Both the position numbers and the translations under genes were made by a program. Positions 1-12,756 of a DNA stretch of 64,000 bases are shown here, piece after piece. Origin of the DNA: Apostichopus japonicus (lineage: Eukaryota > Echinodermata > Holothuroidea > Aspidochirotida > Stichopodidae); contig NC_092576.1 of assembly GCF_037975245.1 (NCBI RefSeq), forward strand, positions 43,157,611-43,221,610, given 5' to 3'. The notes below the pieces were generated by a model, which saw nothing but the letters and a program-made list of their open reading frames with translations, ran no database searches and had not been told where the DNA came from. Within the stretch, counting starts at the first letter, position 1. Every line of letters starts with the position of its first letter.

Positions 1-3000
1 CCACACAATCTGAAACTGTACAAGAGTACAATGTTAAGAGTACAGTACAAGTGACTACAAACATGGCCTGATTGTGCTTGAACCTAAGTTCAATTGATTC
101 ACTTACAAAACAATTGTCCCAGAGACTGGAAAAGGAGATATTAGTGTTGAAGGTTAAGACTGATTCAGATCGGGTAACTCACACAATGACAATCGTAACT
201 GAAGCAGTCATTGATCTTCTAATCTGTTTATTACACAATTAACTTCAATTCATTGCCCTCATTTAACCTACCAGTGATATTAACGTCCATCTTCAGGAAA
301 AAAAATGGTTGGAACACTTCAAGAGCCCTTTCCATTGCCTGTTGAAAAAGCATATATAAAATCATTAACTACATTGCCTTGATACAGCTGGTTAATGGAA
401 AACAGAATCACATGCTTTATTATATTATAATATTACATAATTGATATTAATCTGCAATAAAGAATGAATAGGTAATATTGTCCACAAGATCCAAACCTAT
501 GTACAATGAAGAAGGTACAGTAAGAAATTTGGAGTTACTATGCCAGATTTGACTGCACTAGAAAATCTATAATATTTAGGAAAATTCACAGGTTCCATAT
601 TGTACACAATCCAAGCATGCACTTTAGCAATAGTTGCAGTGGCTATTGTTCAGATAAAACCCGAAGATTAATTGTGCTTTAACCTATATCATGATCTGCA
701 GTTCCTGGCAATAGCTGAATGAAAGAACTGGATTAATTTCTACAAGTACACTATAGCGTACACAGTAAGCATTGTCCACACAATCTGAAATTGTATAAGA
801 GTACAATGTTAGGAGCGCAAGTTTATACTAACATGGCTTGATTGTGCTTGAACCTAAGTTCTATAGATTCATTTAGACAAATATTGCCTGCAAAGACTGA
901 AAGAGGAGTCACAGTATTGAAATTGTTTCGTTCATGCCTATTTTGATTAGGCCAGTTACTAGGTAAAATACACATTAAGCATTGTCCACACAATCTGAAA
1001 CTGTACAAGAGTACAATGTTAGGAGTACAAGTGACTACAAACATGGCTTGAGTGTGGTTGAACCTAAGTTCAATTGATTCGATTACAAAACTATCTTCAG
1101 AGACTGGAAAAGGAGATATGAATGTTTAAGGTTAAGGCTGTTTCTGATCTGGTAACTTACACAACGACAATCGTAACTGAAGCAGTCATTAATCTAATCT
1201 GTTTATTACACAATTAACTTCAAGTCATTGCCCTCAGTTAACCTACCAGTGATGTTAAGGTCCATCTTCAGGAAAAGGAATGGTTGGAACACCTCAGAAG
1301 CGCTTTCCATTGCCTGTTGAAAAAGCATATATAAAGTCATTAACTACATTGCTTTGATACAGCTGGTTAATTGAAAACAGAATCACTTACTTTATTATAT
1401 TGTAATATTTAATAATTGATAATAATCTGCAATATAGCATGAATAGGTTATATTGTCCACAATATCCAAACCTGGGTACAATGCAGAAGGTACAGTTAGA
1501 AACGTGGAGTTACTATGCCAGATTTGACTGCACTAGAAAATCTATAATATTTAGGAAAATGTACAGGTTCTATATTCTACACAATCCAAACATCGGTGCA
1601 CTTTAGCAACAGTTGCAGTGGGTATTGTTGAGAAAAAACTCTAAGATTAATTACGCTTTAACCTATACAGTATCATATTCTGCAGTTCTGGCAATAACTG
1701 AATGTAAGAACTGGATTCATTTCTAAAAGTACAAAAGAGAGTGCACAGTTAGCATTGTCCACACAATCTGAAACTGTACAAGAGTACAATGTTAGGAGTA
1801 CAAGTAAATACTAACATGGTTTGATTGTGCTTGAACTTAAGTTCAATTGGTTCATTTGGACAAATATTGTCTGCAAAGACTGAAAGAGGAGTCACAGTAT
1901 TTATATTTTTTTGTTCATGCCTATTTTGATTAGGCCAGTTACAAGGTAAAATACACATTAGGCAAATGTCCATGTTTAGGAAAAGAAATGGTTGGAACAC
2001 TTCAAGAGCCCTTTCCATTGCCTGTTGAAAAGCATATAAAGTCATGAACTACATTGCTTTGATACAGCTGGTTAATGGAAAATAGAATCACATTCTTTAT
2101 GTATTCTAATATATAATAATTGATATTCATCTGCAATATAGAATGAATAGGTTATATTGTCCACAATATCAAAACCTGTGTACAATGAAGAAGGTACAGT
2201 AAGAAATGTGGAATTACTATGCCAGATTTGACTGCACTAGAAAATCTATAATATTTAGGAAAATGTACAGGTTCTATATTCTACACAATCCAAACAAGTG
2301 TGCACTTTAGCAACAGTTGCAGTGGGTATTGTTGGGACAAAAACCTAAGATTAATTGTGCTTTAACCTATATCATGATCTGCAGTTCCTGGCATTAGCTG
2401 AATGTAAGAACTGGATTAATTTATAACAGTACAAAATAAAGTGCACAGTAAGTATTGTCCACACAATCTGAAACTGTATAAAAGTACAATGTTAGGAGCG
2501 GAAGTTAATACTAACATGGTTTGATTGTGCTTGAACTTTACTTCCATTGATTCATTTGGACAAATATTGTCTGCAAAGACTGAAAGAGGAGTCACAGTGT
2601 TTATATTTTTTCGTTCATCCCTATTTTGTTTAGGCCAGTTACAAGGTAAAGTACACATTAATCATTGTCCACACAATCTGAAACTGTACAAGAGTACAAT
2701 GTTAGGAGTACAAGCAACTACAAACATGGCTTGAGTGTGCTTGAGCCTAAGTTAAATTGATTCACTTACAAAACTATTGTCCCCAGAGACTAGAAAAGGA
2801 GATATTAGTGTTGAAGGTTAAGACTGATTCAGATCGGGTAACTTACACAACGACAATCGTAACTGAAGCAGTCTTTAATCTTCTAATCTGTTTATTACAC
2901 ATGAACTGCAAGTCATTGCCCTCAGTTAACCTACCAGTGATATTAACGTCCATCTTCAGGAAAAGAAATGGTTGAACACTTCAAGAGCCCTTTCCATTGC

Positions 3001-6000
3001 CTGTTGAAAAAGCATATAAAGTCATTAACTACATTCCCTTGATACAGCTGGTAAATAGAAAATAGAATCACATGCTTTATTACATTATCATATTTAATAA
3101 TTAATATTAATCTGCAATATAGAATGAATAGGTTATATTGTACACAATATCCAAACCTGTGTACAATGAAGAAGGTACATTAAAAAATGTGGAAATACTA
3201 TGTCAGATTTGAAAGCACTAGAAAATCTATAATATTTAGGAAAATGTACAGGTTCTATATTCTACACAATCCAAACAAGTGTGCACTTTAGCAACAGTTG
3301 CAGTGGGTATTGTTGGGAAAAACTCTAAGATTAATTACGCTTTAACCTATACAGTATCATATTCTGCAGTTCTGGCAATAACTGAATGTAAGAACTGGAT
3401 TAATTTCTAAAAGTACAAATTAGAGTGCACAGTAAGCATTGTCCACACAGTCTGAAACTGTATAAGAGTACAATGTTAGGAACTCAAGAAAATACTAACA
3501 TGGTTTGATTGTGCTTGAAATTAAGTTCAATTGATTCATTTGGACAAATATTGACTGCAAAGACTGAAAGAGGAGTCACAGTATTTAATTTTTTTTTGTT
3601 CATGCCTATTTTGTTTTAAGGCCAGTTAAAAGGTAAAGTACACATCAAGCATTGTCCACACAATCTGAAACTGTACAACAGTACAATGTTAGGAGTACAA
3701 GTGACTACAAACATGTCTTGATTGTGCTTGAATCTAAGTTCAATTGATTCACTTACAAAACAATTTTCCCCAGAGACTGGAAAATGAGATATTAATGTTT
3801 AAGGTTAAGACTGATTCAGATCAGGTAACTTACACAACGACAATTGAACTAAAGCAGTCATTAATCTTCTAATCTGTTTAATACACAATTAACTTAAAGT
3901 CATTGCCCTCAGTTAACCTACCAGTGATATTAACATCCATCTCAAGGAAAAGGAATGGTTGGAACACTTCAAGAGCCCTTTCCATTGCCTGTTGAAAAAG
4001 CATATATAAAGCCATTAACTACATTGCCTTGATACAGCTGGTTAATGGAAAATAGAATCACCTTTTTTATTATAATATGATATTTAATAATTGATATTAA
4101 TCTGCAATATAGGATGAATAGGTTATATTGTCCACAATATCCAAACCTGTGTAACATGAAGAAGGTACAGTAAGAAATGTGGACTTACTATGCCAGATTT
4201 GAAAGCACTAGAAAATCTATAATATTTAGGAAAATGTACAGGTTCTATATTCTACACAATCCAAACAAGTGTGCACTTTAGCAACAGTTGCAGTGGGTAT
4301 TGTTTGGACAAAAACCTAAGATTAATTGTGCTTTCACCTATATCATGTTCTGCAGTTCCTGGCAATAACTGAATGTAACAACTGGATTAATTTCTAAAAG
4401 TACAAAATAGAGTGAAGTGCACAGTAAGCATTGTCCACACAATCTGAAACTGTATAAGAGTACAATTTTAGGAGCTCAATTAAATACTAACATGGTTTGA
4501 TTGTGCTTGAACTTAAGTTCAATTGATTCATTTGGACAAATATTGTCTGCAAAGACTGAAAGAGGAGTCACAGTGTTTAAATTTTTTCGTTCATGCCTAT
4601 TATGATTAGACTAGTTACAAGGTAAAGTACACATTAAGCATTGTCCACACAATCTGAAACTGTACAAGAGTACAATGTTAGGAGTACAAGTGACTACAAA
4701 CATGGCCTGATTGTGCTTGAACCTAAGTTCAATTGGTTCACTTACAAAACAATTGTCCCAGAGACTGGAAAAGGAGATATTAGTGTTGAAGGTTAAGGCT
4801 GATTCAGATCGGGTAACTCACACAATGACAATCGTAACTGAAGCAGTCATTGATCTTCTAATCTGTTTATTACATAATTAACTTCAATTCATTGCCCTCA
4901 GTTAACCTACCAGTGATATTAACGTCCATCTTCAGGAAAAGAAATGGTTGGAACACTTCAAGAGCCCTTTCCATTGCCTGTTGAAAAAGCATATATAAAG
5001 TCATTAACTACATTGCTTTGATACAGCTGGTTAATGGAAAATAGAATCACTTTTTTTTATTATAATATGATATTTAATAATTGATATTCATCTGCAATAT
5101 AGAATGAATAGGTTATATTGTCCACAATATCCAAACATGTGTACAATGAAGAAGGTACAGTAAGAAATGTGGAATTACTATGCCAGATTTGAAAGCACTA
5201 GAAAATCTATAATATTTAGGAAAATGTACAGGTTTCATATTCTACACAGTCCAAACAAGTGTGCACTTTAGCAACAGTTGCAGTGGGTATTTTTGAGACA
5301 AAAACCTAAGATTAATTGTGCTTTAACCTATATCATGTTCTGCAGGTCCGGGCAATAACTTAATGTAACTGGATTCATTTCTAAAAGTACAAAATAGAGT
5401 GCTCAGTAAGCATTGTCCACACAATCTGAAACTGTATAAGAGTACAATGTTAGGAGCTGAAGTAAATTCTAACATGGTTTGATTGTGCTTGAACCTAAGT
5501 TCAATTGATTCATTTGGACAAATATTGTCTGCAAGACTGAAAGAGGAGTCACAGTATTTATATTTTTTTCGTTCATGCCTATTTTGTTTAGGCCAGTTAC
5601 AAGGTAAAATACACATTAAGCATTGTCCACACAATCTGTAACTGTACAAGAGTACAATGTTAGTGAGTACAAGTGACTACAAACAGGCTTGAGTGTGCTT
5701 GAACCTCATTTCAATTGATTCACTTACAAAACAATTGTCCCCAGAGACTGGAAAAGGAGATACTGTATTAATGTTTAAGGTTAAGGCTGATTCAGATCGG
5801 GTAACTCACACAACGACAATTGTAAATGAAGCAGTCATTAATCTTCTAATCTGATTATTACACAATTAACTTCAAGTCATTGCCCTCTGTGAACCTACCT
5901 GTACCAGTGATATTAACATCCATCTTTAGGAAAAGAAATGGTTGGAACACTTCAAGAGCCCTTTCCATTGCCTGTTGAAAAAGCATAGATATAAAATCAT

Positions 6001-6560
6001 TAACTGCATTGCCTTGATACAGCTGGTTAATGGAAAATAGAATCACATGCAAATATTATATTCTAATATTTAATAATTGATATTAATCTGCAATATAGAA
6101 TGAATAGGTTATATTGTCCACAATATCCAAACCTGTGTAAAATGAAGAAGGTATACACAGTAAGAAATGTGGAGTTACTATGCCAGATTTGAAAGCACTT
6201 GAAAATCTATAATATTTAGGAAAATGTACAGGTTCTATATTCTACGCAATTCAAACATGTGTGTACCTTAGCAACAGTTGCAGTGGGTATATTTGAGACA
6301 AAATCCTAAGATAAATTGTGCTTTAACCTATATCATGTTCTGCAGTTCCTGGCAATAACTGAATGTAACTGGATTAATTTCTTAGAGTAGAAAATAGAGT
6401 GCACAGTTAGCATTAAGCATTGTCCACACAATCTGAAACTGTACAAGAGTACAATGTTAGGAGTACAAGTCAAGAGTGCTACGAACATGGCTTGAAATTA
6501 AGTTCAATTGATTCACTCACAAAACTATTGTCCCTAGAGACTGGAAAAGGAGATATTAAC
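1..6560. repeat. 982-bp satellite array, block 1
   Basis: The array is anchored by the motif TGTCCACACAATCTGAAACT, seen near positions 1, 775, 981, 1756, 2456, 2665, 3437, 3653, 4430, 4639, 5412, 5620 and 6420. Spacings alternate between ~208 and ~774 bp, so the full monomer is about 982 bp with the anchor present twice. The copy starting near 1756 lost the second anchor (about 280 bp deleted, next anchor at 2456). Related shorter motifs (CCACAATATCCAAACC, CTACACAATCCAAAC) recur inside each monomer, so it probably grew from ~200-bp units. The short open frames here repeat from copy to copy and I see no protein family in them. Confidence 0.9.
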
Positions 6561-7527
6561 TGTGTAGGATTTATACAGTCATCTCGGATGGCTAGAAAAT
6601 CAAAACCGTACAAGAGTAGCCTACCTTATCTGTTTTATTATCTATAGATGAAAAGTTGTTGGTTTGGGCCTAGTAAGTCTGATAGGGTACAGCTAGTGGC
6701 CAAACTAATATGGAGTAGCCTATGCATGATTTTGCACTGCACCAAGACCATCATGAAAACTATGACAGCTTTCGGGCGTCTATTTGCCACTCTGAGAAGC
6801 TGTCCATGAATAATGACTAAGGGTAACCTAGGGCCGGGAGTAAGGATAGGCCCACTTAATAAGATAGTAACATAATCTCAGTGAATGTTCAACATTTACC
6901 CAATTAGTAAACCTTTTTTGGTTAAGGCTTGTTTGTGTATGTAGGCACAACAACATTAAGTCCTTGGGGCAAACAGTGCATTTATTAGCACATTGTTTAC
7001 ATGACACAGTCTATAGTCTACATTTATTAGGACTGTCATTCCTCAAACTAAAGTAAACAAAACGCATTCACATGAAAGGCTGCAGTGTTTCCTTTCGCCA
7101 GATAACTACCACTATAAGCTATGAAAACAACCAAACTGACAATATATTTTTTCTCGCCAGTATGCATGCATGTAGGCCTAACCTTTTTTTAAGGTCAGCG
7201 TACCGTAATTTACAACTAGTGTAAGCCAACACTCCAACAGAGTAATTAAGTTAGCCGTAGTACAGCCTAACGTTAATGTTAATAAATCAATACTAGCCGA
7301 TCTAACTACAGTGTTATTCATAGGCTCTACGTTATGAAAACTTCTTGCTTCTTTCGTACTGTAGGTCTGTATGCCAACTGCAGAATTAATTCCGGTACTC
7401 TTTTAGGGACCGTACCTATAATAATATCCAGCATGAACTTCACGATAGCGTTATCCGACACCCTATCGTTAGAGTTATACCATTTAAACAACTGTACTAA
7501 CCTTGAATAAAGTTGAGTAAACTTCGG
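6561..7527. repeat. Non-satellite segment U, copy 1
   Basis: This ~967-bp stretch has no satellite motif but recurs nearly identically at 9858-10823 and 11165-12131. The satellite sequence leaves off after GGAGATATTAA, and the segment ends at CTTCGG, where satellite (AAAATGTACAGG) resumes. No convincing coding frame, RNA gene or transposon terminus was found in it. Confidence 0.8.
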
Positions 7528-9857
7528 AAAATGTACAGGTTCTATATTCTATGCAATTCAAACATGTGTGTACTTTAGCAACAGTTGCAGTGGGTATATT
7601 TGAGACAAAATCCTAAGATTAATTGTGCTTTAACCTATATCATGTTCTGCAGTTCCTGGCAATAACTGAATGTAACAACTGGATTAATTTCTAAAAGTAC
7701 AAAATAGAGTGAAGTGCACAGTAAGCATTGTCCACACAATCTGAAACTGTATAAGAGTACAATTTTAGGAGCTCAATTAAATACTAACATGGTTTGATTG
7801 TGCTTGAACTTAAGTTCAATTGATTCATTTGGACAAATATTGTCTGCAAAGACTGAAAGAGGAGTCACAGTGTTTAAATTTTTTCGTTCATGCCTATTAT
7901 GATTAGACTAGTTACAAGGTAAAGTACACATTAAGCATTGTCCACACAATCTGAAACTGTACAAGAGTACAATGTTAGGAGTACAAGTGACTACAAACAT
8001 GGCCTGATTGTGCTTGAACCTAAGTTCAATTGGTTCACTTACAAAACAATTGTCCCAGAGACTGGAAAAGGAGATATTAGTGTTGAAGGTTAAGGCTGAT
8101 TCAGATCGGGTAACTCACACAATGACAATCGTAACTGAAGCAGTCATTGATCTTCTAATCTGTTTATTACATAATTAACTTCAATTCATTGCCCTCAGTT
8201 AACCTACCAGTGATATTAACGTCCATCTTCAGGAAAAGAAATGGTTGGAACACTTCAAGAGCCCTTTCCATTGCCTGTTGAAAAAGCATATATAAAGTCA
8301 TTAACTACATTGCTTTGATACAGCTGGTTAATGGAAAATAGAATCACTTTTTTTTATTATAATATGATATTTAATAATTGATATTCATCTGCAATATAGA
8401 ATGAATAGGTTATATTGTCCACAATATCCAAACATGTGTACAATGAAGAAGGTACAGTAAGAAATGTGGAGTTACTATGCCAGATTTGAAAGCACTAGAA
8501 AATCTATAATATTTAGGAAAATGTACAGGTTTCATATTCTACACAGTCCAAACAAGTGTGCACTTTAGCAACAGTTGCAGTGGGTATTTTTGAGACAAAA
8601 ACCTAAGATTAATTGTGCTTTAACCTATATCATGTTCTGCAGGTCCGGGCAATAACTTAATGTAACTGGATTCATTTCTAAAAGTACAAAATAGAGTGCT
8701 CAGTAAGCATTGTCCACACAATCTGAAACTGTATAAGAGTACAATGTTAGGAGCTGAAGTAAATTCTAACATGGTTTGATTGTGCTTGAACCTAAGTTCA
8801 ATTGATTCATTTGGACAAATATTGTCTGCAAGACTGAAAGAGGAGTCACAGTATTTATATTTTTTTCGTTCATGCCTATTTTGTTTAGGCCAGTTACAAG
8901 GTAAAATACACATTAAGCATTGTCCACACAATCTGTAACTGTACAAGAGTACAATGTTAGTGAGTACAAGTGACTACAAACAGGCTTGAGTGTGCTTGAA
9001 CCTCATTTCAATTGATTCACTTACAAAACAATTGTCCCCAGAGACTGGAAAAGGAGATACTGTATTAATGTTTAAGGTTAAGGCTGATTCAGATCGGGTA
9101 ACTCACACAACGACAATTGTAAATGAAGCAGTCATTAATCTTCTAATCTGATTATTACACAATTAACTTCAAGTCATTGCCCTCTGTGAACCTACCTGTA
9201 CCAGTGATATTAACATCCATCTTTAGGAAAAGAAATGGTTGGAACACTTCAAGAGCCCTTTCCATTGCCTGTTGAAAAAGCATAGATATAAAATCATTAA
9301 CTGCATTGCCTTGATACAGCTGGTTAATGGAAAATAGAATCACATGCAAATATTATATTCTAATATTTAATAATTGATATTAATCTGCAATATAGAATGA
9401 ATAGGTTATATTGTCCACAATATCCAAACCTGTGTAAAATGAAGAAGGTATACACAGTAAGAAATGTGGAGTTACTATGCCAGATTTGAAAGCACTTGAA
9501 AATCTATAATATTTAGGAAAATGTACAGGTTCTATATTCTACGCAATTCAAACATGTGTGTACCTTAGCAACAGTTGCAGTGGGTATATTTGAGACAAAA
9601 TCCTAAGATAAATTGTGCTTTAACCTATATCATGTTCTGCAGTTCCTGGCAATAACTGAATGTAACTGGATTAATTTCTTAGAGTAGAAAATAGAGTGCA
9701 CAGTTAGCATTAAGCATTGTCCACACAATCTGAAACTGTACAAGAGTACAATGTTAGGAGTACAAGTCAAGAGTGCTACGAACATGGCTTGAAATTAAGT
9801 TCAATTGATTCACTCACAAAACTATTGTCCCTAGAGACTGGAAAAGGAGATATTAAC
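7528..9857. repeat. 982-bp satellite array, block 2
   Basis: Satellite resumes directly after segment U copy 1. Anchors lie near 7732, 7939, 8709, 8917 and 9718 with the same 208/774-bp alternation as block 1. It is the duplicated counterpart of about 4231-6560. Confidence 0.88.
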
Positions 9858-10823
9858 TGTGTAGGATTTATACAGTCATCTCGGATGGCTAGAAAATCAA
9901 AACCGTACAAGAGTAGCCTACCTTATCTGTTTTATTATCTATAGATGAAAAGTTGTTGGTTTGGGCCTAGTAAGTCTGATAGGGTACAGCTAGTGGCCAA
10001 ACTAATATGGAGTAGCCTATGCATGATTTTGCACTGCACCAAGACCATCATGAAAACTATGACAGCTTTCGGGCGTCTATTTGCCACTCTGAGAAGCTGT
10101 CCATGAATAATGACTAAGGGTAACCTAGGGCCGGGAGTAAGGATAGGCCCACTTAATAAGATAGTAACATAATCTCAGTGAATGTTCAACATTTACCCAA
10201 TTAGTAAACCTTTTTTGGTTAAGGCTTGTTTGTGTATGTAGGCACAACAACATTAAGTCCTTGGGGCAAACAGTGCATTTATTAGCACATTGTTTACATG
10301 ACACAGTCTATAGTCTACATTTATTAGGACTGTCATTCCTCAAACTAAAGTAAACAAAACGCATTCACATGAAAGGCTGCAGTGTTTCCTTTCGCCAGAT
10401 AACTACCACTATAAGCTATGAAAACAACCAAACTGACAATATATTTTTTCTCGCCAGTATGCATGCATGTAGGCCTAACCTTTTTTTAAGGTCAGCGTAC
10501 CGTAATTTACAACTAGTGTAAGCCAACACTCCAACAGAGTAATTAAGTTAGCCGTAGTACAGCCTAACGTTAATGTTAATAAATCAATACTAGCCGATCT
10601 AACTACAGTGTTATTCATAGGCTCTACGTTATGAAAAATTCTTGCTTCTTTCGTACTGTAGGTCTGTATGCCAACTGCAGAATTAATTCCGGTACTCTTT
10701 TAGGGACCGTACCTATAATAATATCCAGCATGAACTTCACGATAGCGTTATCCGACACCCTATCGTTAGAGTTATACCATTTAAACAACTGTACTAACCT
10801 TGAATAAAGTTGAGTAAACTTCG
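9858..10823. repeat. Non-satellite segment U, copy 2
   Basis: Near-identical to 6561-7527, with a small difference in the run after GTTATGAAAA. It ends at the same CTTCGG/AAAATGTACAGG junction as copy 1, so the junction arose once and was then amplified. Confidence 0.8.
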
Positions 10824-11164
10824 GAAAATGTACAGGTTCTATATTCTATGCAATTCAAACATGTGTGTACTTTAGCAACAGTTGCAGTGGGTATATTTGA
10901 GACAAAATCCTAAGATTAATTGTGCTTTAACCTATATCATGTTCTGCAGTTCCTGGCAATAACTGAATGTAACTGGATTAATTTCTAAAAGTAGAAAATA
11001 GAGTGCACAGTAAGCATTAAACATTGTCCACACAATCTGAAACTGTACAAGAGTACCATTTTTGGAGTACAAGTCAAGAGTGCTATGAACATGGCTTGAA
11101 ATTAAGTTCAATTGATTCACTCACAAAACTATTGTCCCTAGAGACTGGAAAAGGAGATATTAAC
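10824..11164. repeat. Satellite, short block 3
   Basis: Only ~340 bp of satellite with one anchor near 11029. It corresponds to 9517-9857 at an offset of 1,307 bp, so the third composite unit is a shortened form of the second. Confidence 0.82.
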
Positions 11165-12131
11165 TGTGTAGGATTTATACAGTCATCTGGGACGGCTAGA
11201 AAATCAAAACCGTACAAGAGTAGCCTACCTTATCTGTTTTATTATCTATAGATGAAAAGTTGTTGGTTTGGGCCTAGTAAGTCTGATAGGGTACAGCTAG
11301 TGGCCAAACTAATATGGAGTAGCCTATGCATGATTTTGCACTGCACCAAGACCATCATGAGAACTATGACAGCTTTCGGGCGTCTATTTGCCACTCTGAG
11401 AAGCTGTCCATGAATAATGACTAAGGGTAACCTAGGGCCGGGAGTAAGGATACATGTAGGCCCACTTAAAAAGATAGTAACATAATCTCAGTGAATGTTC
11501 AACATTTACCCAATTAGTAAACCTTTTTTGGTTAAGGCTTGTTTGTGCATGTAGGCACAACAACATTAAGTCCTTGGGGCAAACAGTGCATTTATTAGCA
11601 CATTGTTTACATGACACAGTCTATAGTCTACATTTATTAGGACTGTCATTCCTCAAACTAAAGTAAACAAAACGCATTCACATGAAAGGCTGCAGTGTTT
11701 CCTTTCGCCAGATAACTACCACTATAAGCTACGAAAACAACCAAACTGACAATATATTTTTACTCGCCAGTATGCATGCATGTAGGCCTAACCTTTTTTC
11801 AAGGTCAGCGTACCGTAATTTACAACTAGTGTAAGCCAACACTCCAACAGAGTAATTAAGTTAGCCGTAGTACAGCCTAACGTTAACGTTAATATTATCA
11901 ATACTAGCCGATGTAACTACAGTGTAATTCATAGGCTCTACGTTATGAAAACTTCTTGCTTCTTTCGTAGGTCTGTATGCCAACTGCAGAATTAATTCCG
12001 GTACTCTTTTAGGACCGTACCTATAATAATATCCAGCATGAACTTCACGATAGCGTTATCCGACACCCTATCGTTAGAGTTATACCATTTAAACAACTGT
12101 ACTAACCTTGAATAAAGTTGAGTAAACTTCG
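11165..12131. repeat. Non-satellite segment U, copy 3, continuing into flank
   Basis: This third copy is more diverged than the first two (for example an extra ACATGT near 11453 and a missing ACTGTAGG-type stretch near 11968). After ACTTCGG it continues into CCGTAGACTG instead of returning to satellite, so it probably preserves the original chromosomal flank. Confidence 0.78.
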
Positions 12132-12502
12132 GCCGTAGACTGTATTACGTAAAAGTGAGGAGTAAGGTCATTAGCAAACTTGAAGGCGTCGGCTTTCTCA
12201 TTCAGATACTGTAGAGACGGTGCTTGCTCACGCTCATTTAGATGTTAAGCTGCTGTACAAGATTATGTAGACGGAAATTTGAGGGCGCTATGCGAATTTT
12301 GGAATGATTAAAATCACATTCAACCGATTATGTGGACAAAAATAAAAGTTCGTAATTTCACTAGGAGCGTATGTTTTGTGGGGGGTAGAGCCTGTTTAGA
12401 GCAACTGCGTTACGTGGACATCGAATGTCCACATAATCGGTTAGTGTCCACATAGCGCGGTCGGATACTAACGAATGTCCACGTAATCCAGGTCGAGTGA
12501 GA

Positions 12503-12504
<2 letters not shown>
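12132..12504. other. Unique flank with a 16-bp inverted repeat
   Basis: There is no gene here. ACCGATTATGTGGACA near 12324 and its exact complement TGTCCACATAATCGGT near 12426 form an inverted pair about 100 bp apart. A third related word, TGTCCACGTAATCC, lies near 12477 beside the microsatellite. It could be a tiny inverted-repeat element, but I found no target duplication. Confidence 0.5.
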
Positions 12505-12565
<61 letters not shown>

Positions 12566-12567
12566 AG

Positions 12568-12601
<34 letters not shown>

Positions 12602-12631
12602 TGTTTATATATATATATATATATACATACA

Positions 12632-12679
<48 letters not shown>

Positions 12680-12681
12680 CT

Positions 12682-12752
<71 letters not shown>
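12505..12752. repeat. (AT)n microsatellite, left of LTR element
   Basis: About 248 bp of nearly pure AT dinucleotide. The interruptions are symmetrical: ATGCAAGT near 12561 and ACTTGCAT near 12679. The 5' LTR begins directly at its right edge. Confidence 0.95.

Positions 12753-12756
<4 letters not shown>

Larger units (their letters stand above)
4231..10824. repeat. 3,297-bp tandem duplication (satellite plus segment U)
   Basis: Sequence from about 4231 to 7527 is repeated at 7528 to 10824 with a constant offset of 3,297 bp; long stretches are identical, including two short frames at 5323/8620 and 5858/9155. The first ~120 bp after the junction at 7528 match the monomer near 6230 better than the one at 4231 (shared ATGCAATTCAAACATGTGTG-type variants), so the junction monomer is chimeric. 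Either a very recent unequal exchange or an assembly duplication would give this picture. Confidence 0.85.

Noticed and set aside
5323-9349. Recurrent minus-strand frames of 64 and 108 residues in the satellite
   Set aside because: They recur only because the satellite recurs, they break in other monomers, and they show no domain pattern.
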